Shown: positions 15,894 to 24,061 of the stretch, in pieces
How positions within the stretch are numbered: position 1 is the stretch's first letter
Layout: each line of letters opens with the position of its first letter
Assembly (NCBI RefSeq): GCF_040049255.1
Contig: NZ_JBDZDR010000010.1
Span: forward strand, 65,890 to 129,889
Reading direction: 5' to 3'
Length of the DNA stretch: 64,000 bases
Origin: Pseudaminobacter sp040049255
GTDB taxonomy: Bacteria; Pseudomonadota; Alphaproteobacteria; Rhizobiales; Rhizobiaceae
Notes under the pieces: model-generated
Database searches by the model: none
What the model was told of the DNA's origin: nothing
What the model saw: the letters and a program-made list of their open reading frames with translations, nothing else
Program-made: the position numbers and the translations under genes

Positions 15894-18814
15894 CAGGCGT
15901 CCTCCCCTTCCACTTCCACGGCGGCTCGGGCCGAACGCAGGCTTCTGATCGACTGGTGCGCGAGCGCGATCAGCATGAGCACCGTGGCGCCGACCACGAT
16001 GCCGAAAACGCCCAGGTCGAAAAGCATGGCAGTGGCGAATGGCACCGCGCCAGCCAGGGGCAGCTCGACATACTGAGAATGCGACGTCAGGAAAGGATAG
16101 TCGAACAACCAGGAACCCATGCCGGTGAGTGCCGCCAGAAGCAGCCCTAGGCCGATCCAGCTCACCGGCAGGATGCGAAGCCGTTCCTCAAGCCATCTTG
16201 CTCCGGCGGCCATGTATTGCAGGATGAAGGCGGCGGCCATCGCTATTCCCGCCACAAAGCCGCCGCCCGGAAGGTCATGCCCGCGCATGAACAGGTAGAC
16301 GGCCAGCACGATGACGACCGGGAATGCCCATTGCATGAGCACGGCTGGCACCAGGAGATAGTCGCCAACCGTGTCGCCGAGCTCGCGGTCGGGCGCGGCC
16401 TCGTCGAAGGCATTCTGCATGCGCTGCTGCTCTGGCGCGGCCACGCTATCGGCAGCCGGCCGGAAACGGCGCAGCAGTGCAAAAACCGTCAGGGCGACAA
16501 CCGCCAGCACGGTGATTTCCCCCAGAGTGTCGAAACCGCGGAAGTCCACGAGAATGACGTTGACCACGTTCTTGCCGCCGCCTTCCAGGTAGGCGTTCTC
16601 CAGGAAATAGCTCGCCACGGTCTCGGCCGCGAAAGGGCTAGTCATGGCGGCAAAGGCCAGAAGTCCGACCCCGCCGCCCGCCAAAACGGCGATGACGAAG
16701 TCGCGGTATCTGCGCAGGCGTATGCCGAGCGCGACGGCCCCGCGCTCCTTTTCCTCAAGACGCTTGGGAAGCCAGCGCAATCCGAGCAAAAGCAGCACCG
16801 TCGTGACGATTTCGACCAGCAACTGGGTCAGGGCCAGGTCCGGTGCCGAGAACCAGGCGAAGGTGATGCAGGTGGAAAGCCCCGCCCCGCCCAGAAGGAT
16901 GAGGGCTGCCAGCCTGTGGTATTTGGCCTTGTAGGCAGCGCCGATCGCGCAGAAGATGCCGCTGGCCCAGATCAGCACGAACACTGGATCGATGGCGTCC
17001 AGGACGGGCAGACCCGGCCTGAAGCCGTTGAGATAGAGCGGAACCAGCGCTGCCAGGAAGGCCACGACCACGAGCACGCGAAGCTGCGGCTGCAGACGCC
17101 GCGTTCCCAACACCGTTTCGAGCGACCGGGCCCACTTCCAGGAAAGGGTGACCAGCACGCGTTCAAAGACACGTCGTCCTTCGAGGCGGCGAAGAAATGG
17201 CGGCCCCTCCTCGCTCTCGTTCAGATACGAGTTCAGCAACAGATAGAGCACCACGCCGCCCACGAGCGCGATCGCGCTCATCAGAAGCGGCAGGTTGAAA
17301 CCATGCCAGACCGACAGGCTGTAGGCCGGAGTGTCCGGCCCCAGAACTGAAGTCACCGCGACGTGAAGAAAGGGACCGACCGTCATGGCAGGAATGATGC
17401 CGACGACGAGGCAGGCCAGGACCAGGAACTGGATGGGAAAGCGCATCCAGAAAGGCGGCTCATGCGGCGTACGCTCGAGATCCTTGGGAGGCGGACCGAA
17501 AAACACCGTATGGATGAAGCGCAGGGAATAGGTAACGGCGAAAGCCCCGGCCAGAACGGCTACGTAGGGAGCGGCCGTGTCCAGAACCGACTTCGCGTGC
17601 GTCTCGATGGCTTCGGCGAAGAACATTTCCTTCGAGAGAAAGCCGTTGAGCAGCGGCACGCCGGCCATGGCCGCGCTTGCCACCATGGCGAGCGTCGCGG
17701 TGATGGGCATGAAGCGGAAGAGCCCACTCAGCCGGCGCATGTCGCGCGTGCCTGTCTCGTGGTCGATGATGCCGGCAGCCATGAACAGCGAAGCCTTGAA
17801 GGTCGCGTGGTTCATCATGTGGAAGATGGCGGCGACCGCCCCGAGCGGGCTGCCGAGACTGAGAAGCATGGTGATCAGGCCGAGATGGCTGATGGTGGAA
17901 TAGGCGAGCAACCCCTTCAGATCGTGCTGGAAGATGGCAAAGAACGCCCCCACCAGCAGCGATGCCATTCCGGCGAAACCGACGATCCAGAACCATTCCG
18001 GCGTGCCCGACAGAACCGGCCACAGCCGCGCCATCAGGAACACGCCCGCCTTCACCATCGTGGCCGAGTGAAGATAGGCCGAGACCGGTGTCGGTGCCGC
18101 CATCGCGTTGGGCAGCCAGAAATGGAAGGGAAACTGGGCGCTTTTCGTCAGCGCGCCCAGCAGGATGAGCAACAGTGCGGGAAGATAAAGCTCGTGCGAG
18201 CGGATCAGGTCGCCCGAAGAGAGAACGCGGTCGAGATCATAGCTTCCCACGATGTGGCCGATCAGCAGAACACCTACAAGAAGCGCCATGCCGCCGATTG
18301 CGGTGACCGTGAGCGCCATGCGCGCGCCATCGCGCGCGCTGGAATTGTGATGCCAGTAGCCGATGAGCAGGAAGGAAAAGATGCTGGTCAGTTCCCAGAA
18401 GACGACCAGCAGGACCAGATTGCCGGAGATCACCAGTCCGAGCATCGCGCCCATGAAGGCAAGCAGGAACGCGAAGAACCGCGGCACGGGATCCTGCGGC
18501 GACATGTAGTAGCGCGCATAAAGCACCACCAGGAAGCCGAAGCCGCTTACCAGCACGCTGAACAGCCAGGCGAAACCGTCCATCCGCAGCACGAAGTTGA
18601 GCCCGAGGGTAGGCAGCCACTCCGTTTCGCTACGGATGACACCCCGCTCGACGATGGCGGGATAGGCTATCGAGGCCAGAAGCAGGCACGCCAACGCCAC
18701 CCCGCCAGCCAGCCAGGCCTCGGAATTTCGTGCGTTGGGGCGAAAGGTGGCCGCGAGAATGCTTCCGGCGAAAGGAAGAACGACAATGAGAATCAGCAAT
18801 ATGTCGTCGTTCAT
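15893..18814 (-). CDS. mrpAB: Fused Mrp/Pha antiporter subunit AB (PhaAB type)
   Basis: The 973-residue polytopic protein joins a NuoL-like MrpA part (about residues 1-790) to an MrpB domain (about 810-970, with LPGGGFVAGI and AFILQYMA). This is the group-2 arrangement seen as PhaAB in Sinorhizobium. Conserved membrane carboxylate and Lys segments are present (FWELTSIFSFLLIGYW; TKSAQFPFHFWLPNAM). I start at ATG 18814, with GAGGACG just upstream and MNDDILLILIVVLPF; a further in-frame ATG at 18835 lacks a ribosome site. It is the first gene of the six-gene operon. Whether the ion is Na+ or K+ cannot be read from the sequence; Sinorhizobium Pha systems are linked to K+ and pH adaptation. Confidence 0.96.
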   Translation of the reverse strand: MNDDILLILIVVLPFAGSILAATFRPNARNSEAWLAGGVALACLLLASIAYPAIVERGVIRSETEWLPTLGLNFVLRMDGFAWLFSVLVSGFGFLVVLYARYYMSPQDPVPRFFAFLLAFMGAMLGLVISGNLVLLVVFWELTSIFSFLLIGYWHHNSSARDGARMALTVTAIGGMALLVGVLLIGHIVGSYDLDRVLSSGDLIRSHELYLPALLLILLGALTKSAQFPFHFWLPNAMAAPTPVSAYLHSATMVKAGVFLMARLWPVLSGTPEWFWIVGFAGMASLLVGAFFAIFQHDLKGLLAYSTISHLGLITMLLSLGSPLGAVAAIFHMMNHATFKASLFMAAGIIDHETGTRDMRRLSGLFRFMPITATLAMVASAAMAGVPLLNGFLSKEMFFAEAIETHAKSVLDTAAPYVAVLAGAFAVTYSLRFIHTVFFGPPPKDLERTPHEPPFWMRFPIQFLVLACLVVGIIPAMTVGPFLHVAVTSVLGPDTPAYSLSVWHGFNLPLLMSAIALVGGVVLYLLLNSYLNESEEGPPFLRRLEGRRVFERVLVTLSWKWARSLETVLGTRRLQPQLRVLVVVAFLAALVPLYLNGFRPGLPVLDAIDPVFVLIWASGIFCAIGAAYKAKYHRLAALILLGGAGLSTCITFAWFSAPDLALTQLLVEIVTTVLLLLGLRWLPKRLEEKERGAVALGIRLRRYRDFVIAVLAGGGVGLLAFAAMTSPFAAETVASYFLENAYLEGGGKNVVNVILVDFRGFDTLGEITVLAVVALTVFALLRRFRPAADSVAAPEQQRMQNAFDEAAPDRELGDTVGDYLLVPAVLMQWAFPVVIVLAVYLFMRGHDLPGGGFVAGIAMAAAFILQYMAAGARWLEERLRILPVSWIGLGLLLAALTGMGSWLFDYPFLTSHSQYVELPLAGAVPFATAMLFDLGVFGIVVGATVLMLIALAHQSIRSLRSARAAVEVEGEDA

Positions 18815-19012
18815 CGTCCTCAGGCGGTTTCCCAATCAAATCAAATGCGTCGGATGGAAACCACCCCGCTATATTATTGGGGACCCGGGACAGCCCGCGC
18901 AAGGGAATTGGCCGGAAAAGTTGAAATCTTTTCCCGGCCGGCACTTTCCTCACGCGAAAAGCGATCTCCGAACCCCGAAATTTGCTGTCGTGCGCAGTCT
19001 CGAAGCGGCAGA

Positions 19013-19034
19013 GCCCGGCGGTTTCCCGCCGGGC
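19013..19034 (-). terminator. Hairpin downstream of the porin gene
   Basis: A nine-base perfect stem (19013-19021 with 19026-19034) and a four-base loop lie 26 bases past the porin stop. The T tail is better on the plus strand, so it may act in both directions. The remaining bases up to the Mrp operon start (18814) should contain the Mrp promoter; I recognise no clear box. Confidence 0.65.
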
Positions 19035-19059
19035 CCTTTCGTTGGATCGGTCGAACGAA

Positions 19060-20214
19060 TCAGAACGAGCGCTGGAAGCGGACCATGCCGCCGAAGCCGT
19101 CGCGGATCTTCGTGCCGTCGTCGGTGTGGACGGAGTTCCACGCCACTTCCGGGGTGATCTTGAAGCCCGGAACGATGGTGTAAGCGACGTTGGCAACGAC
19201 CGCGAGGTCCTTGTTCTCGGCGTAGGAGACCTGCGCGTTGAGCGCGGCCTGCTTGCTCATCTTCACGCTGCCGCCGCCCCAGACGGCCCAGTTGCCGCCC
19301 CAGGACTTGTAGAAGCTGCGGGAGATGTTCTTGTCGGTGCCATAGCCGCCCATGACGAAGAGCGAGACGCTGTCGGACGCCTTGACGTCGAGGCGAACCT
19401 TGCCGGCCCACTCGTTCCAGACCGAATCATAGCCGACGACGCCCGAGAAGCCGCCCCAGCCCTGCGTGTAGGCAGCGCCGGCAACCACGTGCGGGACGTA
19501 GGAATCGAGCGTGTAGAGAACGCCATTGCCTTCCTCGAGGGCGACGGAAGCCGAGAAGCCGTTGTCACCAGTGTAGGTATAGGCAATCTGATGCGTGTCG
19601 TAGGGGCCGAAGGGCACCAGATCGTCTTCCATGACGCCGCCCGCATAGCCGGTCAGCGTCGAGAACATCGAGTCGGTCTTGCCGATGCGGAAGCCGCCGA
19701 GTTCGATGAACGCATGGTTGATGGCGAAGCCGGTGTTGGTCGTCGTCCAGTTTCCACCGGAAACCTCCACGCCATCGATCTTGATCTTATCGGCGGTGGC
19801 GGTGTCCCAGTTGTAGTTGATGTGCATGTAGCCGCGCAGGGTGCCGAGTTCGGTTTCCGAACGGGCGTCGAGCTGCATGGCAGCGCGGGCGCGCTTGTAG
19901 TAGGTGTCATGCGTGCGAATGTCGGCGAGGGCACGGTCGCCCTGGATGACTTCGAGGGTGTCGCGCTTGCTGGTGACGTCGACCAGGCCGCGGTTGCCAC
20001 CGTTGCCTGCGCGAATGTCGTAGCGGATGTAGCCGCCGACCTTCAGGCAGGTTTCCGTGCCGGGAATGTAGTAGAAGCCGGCGCCGTAGACGTCGCAGAT
20101 GCGGACGTATTCCATCGGCTCGGGCTCAGCAACGACAACAGCGTCGGCGGCGTAGGCAGCAGGAACCGCGATCATCATCGCGGCTGAGCCGAGGAGAAGG
20201 CTCTTGATGTTCAT
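19060..20214 (-). CDS. Outer-membrane porin, Omp2/RopA family
   Basis: A 384-residue 16-strand type porin of Hyphomicrobiales. The signal peptide ends at AYA (residue 22), and the mature part starts with the typical ADAVVVAEPEPMEYVRIC and CDVYGAGFYYIPGTETCL. The two Cys in this N-terminal segment are characteristic of the family. The C-terminus ends in Phe after FGGMVRFQRSF, as needed for outer-membrane insertion. It forms a general diffusion pore for small hydrophilic solutes. GGAG stands eight bases before the ATG. A long upstream region (20215-20729) suggests regulated expression. Confidence 0.96.
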   Translation of the reverse strand: MNIKSLLLGSAAMMIAVPAAYAADAVVVAEPEPMEYVRICDVYGAGFYYIPGTETCLKVGGYIRYDIRAGNGGNRGLVDVTSKRDTLEVIQGDRALADIRTHDTYYKRARAAMQLDARSETELGTLRGYMHINYNWDTATADKIKIDGVEVSGGNWTTTNTGFAINHAFIELGGFRIGKTDSMFSTLTGYAGGVMEDDLVPFGPYDTHQIAYTYTGDNGFSASVALEEGNGVLYTLDSYVPHVVAGAAYTQGWGGFSGVVGYDSVWNEWAGKVRLDVKASDSVSLFVMGGYGTDKNISRSFYKSWGGNWAVWGGGSVKMSKQAALNAQVSYAENKDLAVVANVAYTIVPGFKITPEVAWNSVHTDDGTKIRDGFGGMVRFQRSF

Positions 20215-20729
20215 GTATTGACTCCAGTCAAAAGTTAATCAACGGGTCTGGGCACTTTTGCTGGAGACCAGCCTTCCCTGCCCCCATCCCCACCGCCGCT
20301 CTAGCGACGCCGCGTGACGCTTGCGTATCGGGAACATGACAGAGAGATGACAAACCGGGAGATCGGGAATCTGGGCCTGCACTGTGGCACATCAGCATCA
20401 GTGGCGGTGAACTGCATATAGGCGGGGCGCCAGGCAGCGGCCCACTGGCTTCACGGACATGCCTTTCTCCACGTGGGGCGCCTCGGTGCCGCTACCGGTA
20501 GTCGTGATGGTGTTCGAGGGATTGCGGCCGTCAATGCCCGGCAGCAGTAACGGGCATTGGCTCCAGGCCTGATCTGCCTGCCGGCAACCCACGGAAATTT
20601 AATAGCATTTTATTTACCATCCCAACTCATCGCAGCCGCTGTTGCTGCTTTGCTACAGACTCTCTTCAACCGAGCCGTGTAGGTGGAGGTCATCTTGAGT
20701 TTGAGTGTGAATGCAAAGGTATTGGAAAA
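20215..20729. other. 515-base intergenic region between divergent outer-membrane protein genes
   Basis: No convincing gene is seen. It must hold the promoters of the porin (minus) and the Omp25/31-type gene (plus). A perfect nine-base inverted repeat with a ten-base loop lies at 20532-20540 and 20551-20559. A 64-codon minus-strand frame at 20398-20592 has no ribosome site or family resemblance and is not called. Composition falls towards AT around 20595-20625, where a promoter for the plus-strand gene could sit. Confidence 0.6.
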
Positions 20730-21476
20730 ATGAACTTCAAGCACATCGCCGGCGCCACCGCAGTTGCCATGCTTCTTTCGAGCAGCGCCTTTGCTGCTGA
20801 CGCGTTCTCCTACGAGCCGTCGGCACCGGAAGCGGTGACGCCGATCTTCAGCTGGACCGGCGCCTATCTCGGCCTGAATGCGGGCTATGCTGGTGGAAAG
20901 GCCAAGCATCACTTCTCCGGCACGGACGTCGTCGAGGGAGATTGGGCCGATTCGGTCAACCTCAATGCCAATGGTTTCGCCGGCGGCGCGCAGATCGGCT
21001 ACAACTACCAGATCGACCAGGTCATTCTCGGCGTCGAGGCTGATTTCCAGGGCTCCAATGTAAAGGCCGAGTTCGCTGCGACCGCCCTTGATGACAACGA
21101 ACTGATGGCTGTCCGCATGGGCACCAAGCTCAATTGGTACGGCACCGTGCGCGCCCGCCTGGGCGTCACCGCCACCGACCGTTTCCTGGCCTATGCCACC
21201 GGCGGTCTCGCCTATGGCCGCACCACCAGCTACATCAACGGTAATGCCTTCGACGAAGCCATCAGCGAAAGCGTGAAGAAGACCAAGGCCGGCTGGACGA
21301 TCGGTGCTGGCGCGGAATACGCGATCACCGACAATGTCACCTTCAAGACCGAGTATCTCTACACCGATCTCGGCAAGACCAATCTCTTCAACGGCGAAAT
21401 CGAAGACGGAACCGCCAACATCAACCGGAAGTTCAGCTTCCACACGGTGCGCGCCGGCATCAACTACAAGTTCTGA
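20730..21476 (+). CDS. Outer-membrane beta-barrel protein, Omp25/Omp31-like
   Basis: A 248-residue protein with a signal peptide cleaved after SSSAFA (about residue 22), then the family's FSWTGAYLGLNAGYAGG first strand, FAGGAQIGYNYQIDQVILGVEADF in the middle, and a C-terminal strand GINYKF ending in Phe. This is the eight-strand porin-like family abundant in Brucella and rhizobia. Such proteins stabilise the outer membrane and contact peptidoglycan or LPS. It is divergent from the large porin and followed by a terminator. Confidence 0.93.
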   Translation: MNFKHIAGATAVAMLLSSSAFAADAFSYEPSAPEAVTPIFSWTGAYLGLNAGYAGGKAKHHFSGTDVVEGDWADSVNLNANGFAGGAQIGYNYQIDQVILGVEADFQGSNVKAEFAATALDDNELMAVRMGTKLNWYGTVRARLGVTATDRFLAYATGGLAYGRTTSYINGNAFDEAISESVKKTKAGWTIGAGAEYAITDNVTFKTEYLYTDLGKTNLFNGEIEDGTANINRKFSFHTVRAGINYKF

Positions 21477-21497
21477 CCAGAACTTTCATTTGCTTCG

Positions 21498-21532
21498 AAG
21501 GGGCCTCGGCATCGCCGGGGCCTTTTCTTTTG
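21498..21532 (+). terminator. Terminator after the Omp25/31-like gene
   Basis: A GC-rich stem with a small bulge (AAGGGGCC...GGCCTT) is followed by TTCTTTT, 21 bases after the stop. It closes this single-gene unit. Confidence 0.8.
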
Positions 21533-21537
21533 CCGCA

Positions 21538-21569
21538 CAAAAAACCGCCGCCCCTTGCGAGGCGGCGGC
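21538..21569 (-). terminator. Terminator after the Fae-like gene
   Basis: Read on the minus strand, a GC-rich stem (GCCGCCGCC pairing with GGCGGCGG, small loop) is followed by six T. It lies 46 bases after the fae-like stop and back-to-back with the terminator of the convergent gene. Confidence 0.85.
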
Positions 21570-21615
21570 TCATGTCCGTGCGTCCGGGAGCGTAGCTCCC
21601 GGCGGTCAGGCTGCG

Positions 21616-22164
21616 TCAGATCTTACCGTCGAGTCCCAGCTGGTGGTACTTGTGCATGATCTTGTCCTGGTTCTCCAGGAGCCAGTCGATCGAGGGCTCG
21701 TTGGACATCGCCTTGCGAATGGCTTCGGTCGTGCCCTTCCGGTGCAGGTCGAACAGGATCTTGTGGTCGAGGTTCTGGTCGTCGACCACGCTCGGCGCCA
21801 GCCAGACCGAACAGATGATGCCGAGATCGTTGGCCTTCTCCTTCGGGATGAAGCCTGCGCGCACAGCGTCGAGAACGCCGTTGGCGATCGCGAACTGCAC
21901 CGTACCCATGAGGATATTGGTGTAGCGCGAGCTCTTCACCGTAACCTTGGACACGCAAAGCGTGACCGGGCGCACCATGATGTCGGTGTTGAGCAGCGCG
22001 AAGACGCGGGTATGGCCCGCAACCTGATCGCCGGTCAGGGTTGCAAGGGCGGTACCGACGGGACCGTCGAGTTCGCCGATCACCACTTCGGGTTCGGACG
22101 CAGTGCCCGGAGGGCCTCCGGCGACCAGCGCTTCGCCGGTTCGCATAACGATACGATTGCTCAT
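21616..22164 (-). CDS. Formaldehyde-activating enzyme (Fae) family protein
   Basis: A 182-residue protein recognisable as Fae by VGTALATLTGDQVAGHTRVFALLN, with the proposed catalytic His at 51, then RPVTLCVSKVTVKS, and C-terminal NLDHKILFDLHRKGTTEAIRKAM. True Fae condenses formaldehyde with tetrahydromethanopterin in methylotrophs. No other pterin-pathway gene is in this window, and homologues occur in rhizobia that are not classical methylotrophs, so this may be a paralogue with a changed substrate. Single gene, own terminator, no neighbour on the same strand. The family call is good; the reaction is not established. Confidence 0.85.
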   Translation of the reverse strand: MSNRIVMRTGEALVAGGPPGTASEPEVVIGELDGPVGTALATLTGDQVAGHTRVFALLNTDIMVRPVTLCVSKVTVKSSRYTNILMGTVQFAIANGVLDAVRAGFIPKEKANDLGIICSVWLAPSVVDDQNLDHKILFDLHRKGTTEAIRKAMSNEPSIDWLLENQDKIMHKYHQLGLDGKI

Positions 22165-22398
22165 TCCAACTCCTCATTCAGTCAAAGCAGGGGGGTTATC
22201 GCGGTTCACTTCGACCGCCGACGGCCGCATCATGGCCATGCATGGTCAACAAGGCGTTAAGCCGGGCGTCTGGTGGTTCCGCCAGAGCATGGCAGGAAGT
22301 TTCCCGCCAGAGAACCGAAAATTCCGCGTCTATTGCAAAGCGACGGAAATTGGTGATTCAATGAATTCGTGCAGTAACAGGCCAAGGATTACGCGACC

Positions 22399-22956
22399 AT
22401 GGCAACTGTGGAATCTGAACGCTTTGCAGCAACGCTGACGGCACTGCGCGGCCTGATAATGATCGCGGCGGCAATTGTTGCCTTCATGTTTCCGGAACAG
22501 ACCGTGACTTTCCTGGTCCTGGCAGGGGGTGGCCTTCTGCTCGTCGACGGAGCCCTGGGCATCGCCACGCTTTCCTACTCCGGCCCCAGGGACACTGCCT
22601 TCTGGTTTACGCTCGTTCGCAATGCCCTCTCCATCATCGCGGGCCTGCTGGTGCTCTCGGGCTCTTTCCTGCTCACGATCTTCACCCTGAGTTTCCTGGC
22701 CGGGCTCGTGGGAACAGTGGCAGTTCTCGTCGGCATCATGGAAATTCTGTCCACAATGGTCGTCGGTCGCGCCCGCCGTGCGCGGCTTTGGCCGGTCCTG
22801 TTGGGCGGCGGTCTCTACATCGTGTTCGGACTGGCGCTGGCTTTCATCCCGCTCTCCAGCGCAGTCACCCTTGTCCGCGTCATCATGGTCTTGCTGGTGC
22901 TATACGGACTCAGCCTTTTCGTCCGGGCGTGGCGTCTGCGCGCCCACGAGTATTAA
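22399..22956 (+). CDS. HdeD-like (DUF308) membrane protein
   Basis: A 185-residue protein with six evenly spaced hydrophobic helices and short loops, GLIMIAAAIVAFMFPEQTV near the start and an Arg-rich cytoplasmic loop GRARRARLW at about residue 125. This is the HdeD/DUF308 pattern, associated in enterobacteria with acid resistance and generally with membrane stress. AAGGA precedes the ATG by about ten bases. The upstream 234 bases, shared with the divergent fae-like gene, hold no other feature I can identify. Function is by family only. Confidence 0.85.
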   Translation: MATVESERFAATLTALRGLIMIAAAIVAFMFPEQTVTFLVLAGGGLLLVDGALGIATLSYSGPRDTAFWFTLVRNALSIIAGLLVLSGSFLLTIFTLSFLAGLVGTVAVLVGIMEILSTMVVGRARRARLWPVLLGGGLYIVFGLALAFIPLSSAVTLVRVIMVLLVLYGLSLFVRAWRLRAHEY

Positions 22957-23094
22957 AGCCTGCAATTCCGAGCTGCACGCTTCGGCTTTCCGCCCAGGCA
23001 GCCCGGCGGCTTGCAAACGTCAAATTCTGTGTGTTCAGGCATTGCCCAAGGATCAGCGATCCGGCACATTCGCCCGGCAAGGAGAGGATGATCC

Positions 23095-23340
23095 ATGGAT
23101 TCTGTCGAGAAATTCGCCCTGTCGATAATGCTGCTTTTCGGCGCCCTTATCATCGGCGGGCTGATGGCCATCGGCATCGCGTGGAACGACAAGCCGGCAT
23201 TCCTTTATGCCCTGGGCTCCGCGGTCGTCGTATGGGGTTCGTCATTTGCGGTGCTTTTTGGCAAACCCACGATCTACGGCGCCCTGCTGGTCGTCGCCAT
23301 TCTTCTGATAGGGGCTTCGATAGGCGCCATCGTCACCTGA
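23095..23340 (+). CDS. Small membrane protein of unknown function
   Basis: The 81-residue product has three hydrophobic stretches (about residues 8-28, 36-54 and 59-80) and little else. An AAGGAGAGG ribosome site seven bases before the ATG makes translation likely. It follows the HdeD-like gene after 138 bases on the same strand and is convergent with kdpE. I do not recognise the family. Confidence 0.7.
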   Translation: MDSVEKFALSIMLLFGALIIGGLMAIGIAWNDKPAFLYALGSAVVVWGSSFAVLFGKPTIYGALLVVAILLIGASIGAIVT

Positions 23341-23365
23341 GGCCGATCCGGTTGGCTGACTGGGC

Positions 23366-24061
23366 TCAATCGGCCTCGCTGAGGCGATAGCCGACGCCGG
23401 TTTCAGTGCGAATGTAGCATGGCTGGCTCGGATCGGGCTCGATCTTCTGACGCAGCTGACGCACATAGACCCTGAGATACTGCACGTCCTGCACCTCACC
23501 CCACACCTGCTTCATCAGGAAATTGTGGGTCAGAACCTTTCCGGCATGCTGCACAAGCACCCTCAGTATGTCGTATTCCTTCGGCGACAGCTTCACCTCG
23601 CGCCCCTCGACCTTGACGATGCGCCGCACGAGGTCGACGCAGAGCCCGCCGGTCTGGAACACCGGCTTCTCGCCCTGTTGCTGCAGCCTGTGCCTCAGCG
23701 CCAGACGAATGCGGGCGATAAGCTCGTTCACCCCGAACGGCTTGGTCATGTAGTCGTCGGCACCGAGGTCCAGCGCTTCCACGATGCCGGCTTCGTCGGT
23801 GCGGCTGGAGAGGATGATGATCGGCACCGCGCAGCCGGCGGCCCGCCATTGCCTGAGAAGCTCCTGCCCCGACACATCCGGCAGCCCAAGGTCGAGCACC
23901 ACCAGGTCGGGGGCTTCATTCGCCATTTCTGCAAGGGCGGCCCTGGCGTTCGGCGCCTCGGCGACGGCATAGCCCTGCGTGGAAAGGCCGGAACGCAGCA
24001 GTCTGCGGATGGGCTGCTCGTCGTCCACGACAAGCACCCTGATATGAGAGGCGGGCGTCAA
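23366..24061 (-). CDS. kdpE: KdpE response regulator
   Basis: The 231-residue OmpR/PhoB-type regulator has a receiver domain with phospho-acceptor Asp57 (VVLDLGLPD), the acidic pair VDDE at 12-15 and Lys in TKPFG, followed by a winged-helix DNA-binding domain (about 130-230, ending RTETGVGYRL). Phosphorylated by KdpD, it activates the kdp operon when K+ is limiting. Its ATG overlaps the kdpD stop by four bases, and it is the last gene of kdpFABCDE. Confidence 0.96.
   Translation of the reverse strand: MTPASHIRVLVVDDEQPIRRLLRSGLSTQGYAVAEAPNARAALAEMANEAPDLVVLDLGLPDVSGQELLRQWRAAGCAVPIIILSSRTDEAGIVEALDLGADDYMTKPFGVNELIARIRLALRHRLQQQGEKPVFQTGGLCVDLVRRIVKVEGREVKLSPKEYDILRVLVQHAGKVLTHNFLMKQVWGEVQDVQYLRVYVRQLRQKIEPDPSQPCYIRTETGVGYRLSEAD

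Noticed and set aside
20398..20592. 64-codon minus-strand frame in the porin-omp intergenic region
   Set aside because: No ribosome site, no recognisable family and unremarkable composition; kept only as part of the intergenic note.
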